In this document: positions 23,243 to 28,032 of the stretch, piece by piece
Layout of the letters: each line of letters starts with the position of its first letter
How positions within the stretch are numbered: position 1 is the first letter of the stretch
Origin: Bacillota bacterium
GTDB lineage: Bacteria; Bacillota_I; Bacilli_A; ML615J-28; CAG-698
Direction: 5' to 3'
DNA length: 28,032 nucleotides
NCBI GenBank assembly: GCA_023422115.1
Contig: JAEZSA010000180.1
Span: 1-28,032, forward strand
Program-made: the position numbers and the translations under genes
The notes under the pieces: generated by a model
Told to the model about the DNA's origin: nothing
Databases searched by the model: none
Seen by the model: only the letters and a program-made list of their open reading frames with translations

Positions 23243-25060
23243 CTAATGGAACGACACATGAGGAGTTTTTTCTTCTTCTTGTGTTTCTTCTTGGTAAAAA
23301 TGAGCTTGTGTTTCAAACATCTCATAATATTTACCTTTTTTCTTCATTAGTTGTTTATGATTTCCTTGTTCGATAATTCTACCTTTTTCCATCATATAGA
23401 TCTTATTAGCATCAACGACTGTTGATAAACGATGAGATATTAAAACAACCGTTTTTTCTGTACATAATTTTAATATTTTATTGTTGATTTCATATTCTGA
23501 TATCGGATCTAACGATGATGTCGGTTCATCTAGAATAATGATAGGAGCTTCTTCAGCAAAAACTCTAGCTATCGCTAATTTTTGTTGCTCGCCTCCTGAT
23601 AAGACTAGTCCTTTGTCATCAAATTCTTTGGTCATTATGGTATCAAGTTTCTTTTCAGTTGCCATGATCTTATCATACAAGCCTGCTTTTTTAAGAGCTT
23701 CCCAAACAACTTCATCATCGGTCTCTTGTTTCCTTGGTCGTAAAAGCACATTTTCTAACACAGAAACTGAATAAATTTGAAAATTTTGGAACAAAGAAAC
23801 ATACATTCTTCTAATCTCTTTTTCATCAATATCTAGGAATGAATCTCCATCAATTTTCATGTTTCCTTCACTAGCATTATAAAACTTCAATAATAATTTA
23901 ATCAAAGTTGTCTTTCCTGCTCCATTGTATCCGATAATTGCAATCTTTTCTCTTGGTTCAATCTTTAAATTAATATCCTGTAAAACATATTCTTCTTGAT
24001 CTGGATATTTAAACCCTACATGTTCAATTTCAATCACTGGATGAGTACTTTCTAGTTTTTTTCCACCACTATTTTCAACTTTGGGTTGATAATTCATTAA
24101 CCAAAGAAAATCATCAATATATAGAGCATTATCTCTTAATCTGCCGATACTCCAAACAACACCATAAATATAATTAGTAACCCGTAAAATGGCATTGACA
24201 GAGGAAGCAAAAGCAGCAATTCCAATGATGTTTCGATATACTTTCCACATTAAATAGACATAAACAGCAAAATTACGAACAACTTGATAAGCAATTTCTT
24301 CAAAAATATTATATAGAAATCCTTTATTTTCCGTACGGCGATATCCTTTATCTAGATTCAGTCTTACTTCTTCTTCATTTTCTATTAATAGATTGGGAAG
24401 ATTGGTAGTTTTAATATCACAGGTATATTTTTCAAGATAGAAAACTCGTTTGATATAACCATAACGACGTTCATTGGTTTCCATTTCTTTGCTTGTTTTA
24501 TACCACATTTTATTATTTTTATACTGAACTATGAAAGCTATTGTTGATTGAATCACTACAGCTAGCAACAGCAATGGATCCTTAAAGATAATATAGGTAC
24601 CCAGTGTAAGAATAATCGCTACATTCCGTAAAAATTGAACAAACGCATCAAAGGTGTTGATTCCTTTTAAATCGCCTTGTGTTAATGCTCGATGGAACAA
24701 ATCGTATTCTTTTGGATTATCAAAACTAGCAATATCTAGTTTCGCTGCTTTCTCAAACATCACTTTTTGAATCTTTTTCATCCATAAGTGACGACTACGA
24801 GTAACTAGGTATCCAGAATGAATTCTCTGTACAATCAAGCAAGCAATCAACATAATGAAGAAGAAAACTAATTCCTTTACGATGATATCGAAACTGGCTT
24901 TTTCTTCTAGTACTAAGTGGATTATTTTCTCAATTATCATGACTTCTATTAAACTTGAAATAGCGGAAGCAATGATTGCAAAGAAAGAAGAAACAATATA
25001 CAATGGACAAAATTTAGCAACATATTTAATCATAATCATATTATTCTTAAATGTCTTCAT
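23243..25060 (-). CDS. ABC exporter half-transporter, second gene
   Basis: A fused transmembrane-ATPase half-transporter of 605 residues. The N-terminal 330 residues hold the membrane domain with hydrophobic segments near 15-45, 60-80, 145-185 and 255-290. The ATPase has Walker A IGYNGAGKTT, signature LSGGEQQKLAIAR and Walker B IIILDEPTSSLDP. The catalytic glutamate after Walker B is present. A glutamate-rich tail follows. It overlaps its partner by 14 bases, so a heterodimeric exporter is likely. The transported compound is unknown; peptide or lipid export are both possible in the family. Confidence 0.9.
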   Translation of the reverse strand: MKTFKNNMIMIKYVAKFCPLYIVSSFFAIIASAISSLIEVMIIEKIIHLVLEEKASFDIIVKELVFFFIMLIACLIVQRIHSGYLVTRSRHLWMKKIQKVMFEKAAKLDIASFDNPKEYDLFHRALTQGDLKGINTFDAFVQFLRNVAIILTLGTYIIFKDPLLLLAVVIQSTIAFIVQYKNNKMWYKTSKEMETNERRYGYIKRVFYLEKYTCDIKTTNLPNLLIENEEEVRLNLDKGYRRTENKGFLYNIFEEIAYQVVRNFAVYVYLMWKVYRNIIGIAAFASSVNAILRVTNYIYGVVWSIGRLRDNALYIDDFLWLMNYQPKVENSGGKKLESTHPVIEIEHVGFKYPDQEEYVLQDINLKIEPREKIAIIGYNGAGKTTLIKLLLKFYNASEGNMKIDGDSFLDIDEKEIRRMYVSLFQNFQIYSVSVLENVLLRPRKQETDDEVVWEALKKAGLYDKIMATEKKLDTIMTKEFDDKGLVLSGGEQQKLAIARVFAEEAPIIILDEPTSSLDPISEYEINNKILKLCTEKTVVLISHRLSTVVDANKIYMMEKGRIIEQGNHKQLMKKKGKYYEMFETQAHFYQEETQEEEKTPHVSFH

Positions 25061-26828
25061 TTGTTTTCACTCCATTTACATAGTTTAATGCTTGGATGTT
25101 GAACATATAACGATATTGTCCATCTTCCATTTTCATTAAGTCCTGATGTGTTCCTTCTTCAATCACCTTTCCAGCAGAAAAAAGATAAATTTTATTTGCT
25201 TTTATGGTTGTTGATAATCGATGAGAAATAAATAGCAATGTTCTATCTTTTCCCAGTTTCATCATTTTCTCATAAATTTCAGCTTCTGCAATAGGGTCAA
25301 GTGCACTACTTGGCTCATCAAGAATAATAAAGTCATAATTACCTGCGTAGGCTCTTGCTATTGCTAACTTTTGTTTTTCTCCTCCACTCAATTCGACACC
25401 TTCTTTATCGAATTCTTGGGTGATTACTGTATCTAATTGTTTAGGAAATGACATCACCTTTTCATAAAGTCCACTAAATTTTAAAGCTTCAATGACTAGT
25501 TTTTCATCTTCCTTGCTTTTGCTTTTTCTTAAAAGAATATTTTCTGATATTGAGAACGAGTAAACTTGAAAATCCTGAAAGACTGCCCCTATTTTTTTTC
25601 TAATACTATCGGGTTTTAAATCCCGATAGTTCTCGCTATTATAAACAATCTCTCCTTCTTGTGGGTCATAAAGACGTAGTAGCATCTTTACAAACGTTGT
25701 TTTTCCTGCTCCATTTTCTCCAACAACAGCGATTTTATCGCCTTTTCTAATCGTTAGATTGATATCTTCCAAGGTCTTTCTTTCTCCATAACTGAAATTT
25801 AGATTCTTGATTTCTATTTTCTCTAATGTTTCTGCCTCTTTTGTGCCACTAATTTCAATCATTCCCTTTTGATTCATGATGGCAAACAACGTTTCTCCAC
25901 GAACGGATGCAACTTCAAAGGAAGCCAGATTGTCAGAAAGGCCCCAAACAATATTACTCAATGATGTAGCAGCGACCGTTAAAGCAACAAATGAACCAAA
26001 ATTCATTGATTCTAACGTGACATATGAAATAAAGCCTAAAGCTAATGGATAAATACTTCTAATCAAAATTTCTGAAACAAAAGTGACAATTGAACTCTTT
26101 AGTAATGTTGTATCTACATTTTTAATAACACGATTCCCTATATCATCATTTGCTTGTAATAAAAGATGATCAATCTCGCTCGTTCTAATATCAAAAGAAG
26201 CGTCCTTTAGGTAAAACATTCGTTTTACATAACTTCTTTCTCTGATATTCTTTTTGTTTTTTTGACTTAATTGCCAGTTAATTTGAGCGACATATTTTAC
26301 TAAGAAAAAGTAGATGATTCCAACCCCTAACGCATAAAGTATGATAATATAATCTACCAATGCAAATAAGGTAAATATCATAATTACTTTTGCAAAACTA
26401 GAGACTATATCAGATAGCGTCCAAAACGCTTCAATAGATGCCCAACCACCTTCATCAATGGCTCGATTATAATCATTTAAGAAATCTGATGATTGATATT
26501 TTTCATAGTCTATTTCTTTTAACTTGTTGAAAATCATAATTTCATAACGACTAATAAATCTTCTTTGGTAACGTCGATATAGTTTGTTGAAATAATAATA
26601 TATCGTTTGAACTAAGTAATATATAATTGTTGTTATACCGCAAGCAATTAATACTTTTATAAATTTTTCGCCACTGTTATAGTAATCGATAATTATTTGA
26701 ACTATTCCAATGGGTATGAATGTCATCAAGAGCCCTAATACAATATCAAAAAGGCTATAGACTAAATAAAATGGACATAATTTAATGACCATTTGTGAAA
26801 GTTTTAACGTTCTTTTTATACCTTTCAT
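25047..26828 (-). CDS. ABC exporter half-transporter, first gene
   Basis: Partner half-transporter of 593 residues with the same layout: membrane domain over about 320 residues, then an ATPase with Walker A VGENGAGKTT, signature LSGGEKQKLAIARAYAG and Walker B FIILDEPSSALDP. The D- and H-loop regions are intact, with ISHRLSTT near the end. Both halves therefore look able to hydrolyse ATP, unlike heterodimers with one degenerate site. I chose the ATG at 26828, which follows AAGGAG, over a TTG at 26885 that lies within the promoter. No peptidase C39 domain or precursor peptide gene is seen beside it. Confidence 0.9.
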   Translation of the reverse strand: MKGIKRTLKLSQMVIKLCPFYLVYSLFDIVLGLLMTFIPIGIVQIIIDYYNSGEKFIKVLIACGITTIIYYLVQTIYYYFNKLYRRYQRRFISRYEIMIFNKLKEIDYEKYQSSDFLNDYNRAIDEGGWASIEAFWTLSDIVSSFAKVIMIFTLFALVDYIIILYALGVGIIYFFLVKYVAQINWQLSQKNKKNIRERSYVKRMFYLKDASFDIRTSEIDHLLLQANDDIGNRVIKNVDTTLLKSSIVTFVSEILIRSIYPLALGFISYVTLESMNFGSFVALTVAATSLSNIVWGLSDNLASFEVASVRGETLFAIMNQKGMIEISGTKEAETLEKIEIKNLNFSYGERKTLEDINLTIRKGDKIAVVGENGAGKTTFVKMLLRLYDPQEGEIVYNSENYRDLKPDSIRKKIGAVFQDFQVYSFSISENILLRKSKSKEDEKLVIEALKFSGLYEKVMSFPKQLDTVITQEFDKEGVELSGGEKQKLAIARAYAGNYDFIILDEPSSALDPIAEAEIYEKMMKLGKDRTLLFISHRLSTTIKANKIYLFSAGKVIEEGTHQDLMKMEDGQYRYMFNIQALNYVNGVKTNEDI

Positions 26829-26856
26829 AGGGACTCCTTCGTTTATTAACCATATA

Positions 26857-26885
26857 ATTTTATCATTTGCAGTTTTATTAAGCAA
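26857..26885 (-). promoter_or_regulatory. Promoter of the ABC exporter pair
   Basis: Minus-strand TTGCTT (26880-26885) and TAAAAT (26857-26862) with a 17-base spacer, just downstream of the terminator of the VWA gene. Confidence 0.55.
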
Positions 26886-26898
26886 GGAAAAAAATAAA

Positions 26899-26919
26899 AG
26901 AGCACTATCTTAGTGCTCT
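26899..26919 (-). terminator. Terminator after the VWA gene
   Basis: An 8-bp stem (AGAGCACT with AGTGCTCT) and 5-base loop, followed on the minus strand by TTTATTTTTTT. It separates the VWA gene from the ABC exporter promoter. Confidence 0.85.
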
Positions 26920-26933
26920 CGATAATCTATTAT

Positions 26934-28032
26934 TTATTTTTGATTAGAAATATAATAAGGAATCTTTTCTTGTTCTACTCCTGTATAATACTCGGTAATA
27001 ATTCTAATTAACATCATATTAAGATATTCGACTACTGTTTCTCCAACTGTAGCTTCAATATGCTCACCGCCAATACCCGAATGATTGGTAATATATGTAT
27101 ATGTTCCACCTGTCATCATTGCTTCATTACGTAGTAAATATTCTGTATATTTATCAATTCCGCTAGAAGCAACAGGAATCATTCTAATGCCCTTCTCACT
27201 GGCCATACAAATTGCATCATGATATTTAGTCATGATATCTTTTTGATAATGAGGAGGGGCATCAAGAACATGAACCAACAATTTTGTTGTGTTTTTTTCA
27301 CTCCAATTTTTCGCTACTGCTTCATCTAAAGCAACATCAACAGCTTCTTCCCAATCTCCACCACCATTAGCATTTTGCGCTGCTAAGTTTTTCTTTTGAT
27401 CTTCTATATCGGTGGAAAAATCGAAATATCTAGTAACGTACTCATCTCCTAAATCACGATAGAAAAGAAGCGCCAAGCGAATTTCAACCTCTTGATGAGT
27501 TTCTTTCACTGCGCCAATAACATAATCTATTTCTGATTTTAAATACCTAATTTCATCACCCATAGAACCCGTTGTATCAACTACAAACATAATTTCAATT
27601 ATTTTTTCTTTTGTGTTTGTTTGATTTATATCATATTCTACAACATTTATTTCTTTACTATACGTATAGTCATGATATGTAGTTTTATTATTAACCGTGA
27701 TTCCTATTTGTTTAATTGTTTCAACTTCGTTAGTTGATGGGAATAAGTATGCTTTTCCTGTAACATCACTTGTTGCTTTATATAAAACTTTTTGGTTATC
27801 GGCTAAAAGTTCAACTTTAACTCCTGATACTTTTTCTTCTCCATTTTTAATAACAACTTCAATTCTATTCAATGTATCAAAATATCCTTTTGCAAGATAT
27901 TCTGTAAACAAGCCATCCTTAGAATCTTGGCCACTAACAAAAAGCCCTAACCAAAAGCCATAGTTCTTTAAATCACTCCACTCACTTGCTGAAATTTGTC
28001 CTGCTTGAGGAACAAAATCGTCTGGATTTCCT
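26934..28032 (-). CDS. von Willebrand factor A domain protein (partial, start outside window)
   Basis: The frame is open to the right edge, so at least 365 residues are visible and the true start is missing. A TTG at 27911 is internal. The first visible part has a beta-sandwich-like stretch, with VSGVKVELLADNQ and DVTGKAYLFPS, resembling carboxypeptidase-regulatory or CNA-B type domains. The VWA domain follows. Its metal-binding MIDAS motif reads DTTGSMGDE (27552-27578), and a later GGGDWEEAVDVAL supplies further ligands. The DTTGS form with LLFYRDLGDEY is like the VWA domain of alpha-kinase (vwkA) proteins. Location in the cell cannot be judged without the N-terminus; a surface protein is likely but unproven. 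Confidence 0.85.
   Translation of the reverse strand, partial: GNPDDFVPQAGQISASEWSDLKNYGFWLGLFVSGQDSKDGLFTEYLAKGYFDTLNRIEVVIKNGEEKVSGVKVELLADNQKVLYKATSDVTGKAYLFPSTNEVETIKQIGITVNNKTTYHDYTYSKEINVVEYDINQTNTKEKIIEIMFVVDTTGSMGDEIRYLKSEIDYVIGAVKETHQEVEIRLALLFYRDLGDEYVTRYFDFSTDIEDQKKNLAAQNANGGGDWEEAVDVALDEAVAKNWSEKNTTKLLVHVLDAPPHYQKDIMTKYHDAICMASEKGIRMIPVASSGIDKYTEYLLRNEAMMTGGTYTYITNHSGIGGEHIEATVGETVVEYLNMMLIRIITEYYTGVEQEKIPYYISNQK

Noticed and set aside
26828..26885. Longer ABC transporter start at a TTG (26885)
   Set aside because: The extra codons overlap the promoter boxes, while an ATG with AAGGAG at 26828 is well placed.
1..28032. Mycoplasma-type genetic code with TGA as tryptophan
   Set aside because: TGA ends several genes at sensible points (ylxR, the TSCPD gene, the desulfurase) and tryptophan is encoded by TGG throughout.
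1..28032. CRISPR arrays, mobile elements, tRNA or rRNA genes
   Set aside because: Read through on both strands, I saw no regularly spaced repeats, transposase or integrase genes, terminal repeats or tRNA-like cloverleaf sequence.

Overview
The window looks like ordinary chromosome from an AT-rich, low-GC Gram-positive bacterium (Bacillota; by gene content somewhere near Bacilli, Erysipelotrichia or the wall-less relatives). The evidence is the rimP-nusA-ylxR-ylxQ order, the cysteine desulfurase-thiI pair, a ComK-like protein, a TIGR03905-type TSCPD protein, an orphan MsmX/UgpC-type ATPase, consensus TTGACA/TATAAT promoters and AGGAGG-type ribosome binding sites. TGA is used as a stop and TGG for tryptophan, so the code appears standard. 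I see no tRNA, rRNA, CRISPR array, insertion sequence or prophage gene. Nearly everything is on the minus strand; only the TSCPD/fRMsr pair and the exodeoxyribonuclease gene are on plus. There is no gene-free stretch above 300 bases; the longest (7382-7596) holds the leader and promoter of rpsD.

Layout from left to right. 5-2257: translation/transcription operon rimP-nusA-ylxR-ylxQ with a strong promoter and a hairpin leader; infB probably lies just outside the left edge. 2276-5923: cysteine desulfurase, thiI, an unknown membrane protein and a TrmH-type rRNA methyltransferase in a tight operon (sulfur supply and tRNA thiolation). 6040-6754: TSCPD protein coupled to free-methionine-(R)-sulfoxide reductase. 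6782-7587: rpsD with a structured leader. 7597-8964: class-3-like aldehyde dehydrogenase. 9031-11657: a TVP38/DedA-like membrane protein with a broken or non-canonical 5' end, then pgk (with an odd cysteine-rich C-terminal tail) and tpiA. 11715-12116: short ComK-like protein.

12228-19193 is the most distinctive block. A TetR repressor, a GlpA-like FAD dehydrogenase carrying a BFD-like iron-sulfur domain and a BON-like N-terminal extension, a second FAD/NAD oxidoreductase, an FGGY-family kinase and an alkylglycerone-phosphate-synthase-like flavoprotein are packed with overlaps. A perfect palindrome sits just downstream of the -10 of the TetR promoter. I infer a repressed pathway around glycerol-3-phosphate/DHAP-type three-carbon compounds, possibly ether lipids, but the substrate cannot be read from sequence.

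19238-22183: an SDR-type epimerase homologue, the MsmX-type sugar-importer ATPase, and a PucR/CdaR-type regulator; palindromes and repeated boxes lie in the msmX and regulator promoters. 22366-23115: exodeoxyribonuclease III. 23243-26828: a two-gene ABC exporter. 26934-right edge: a von Willebrand A protein whose start is outside the window.
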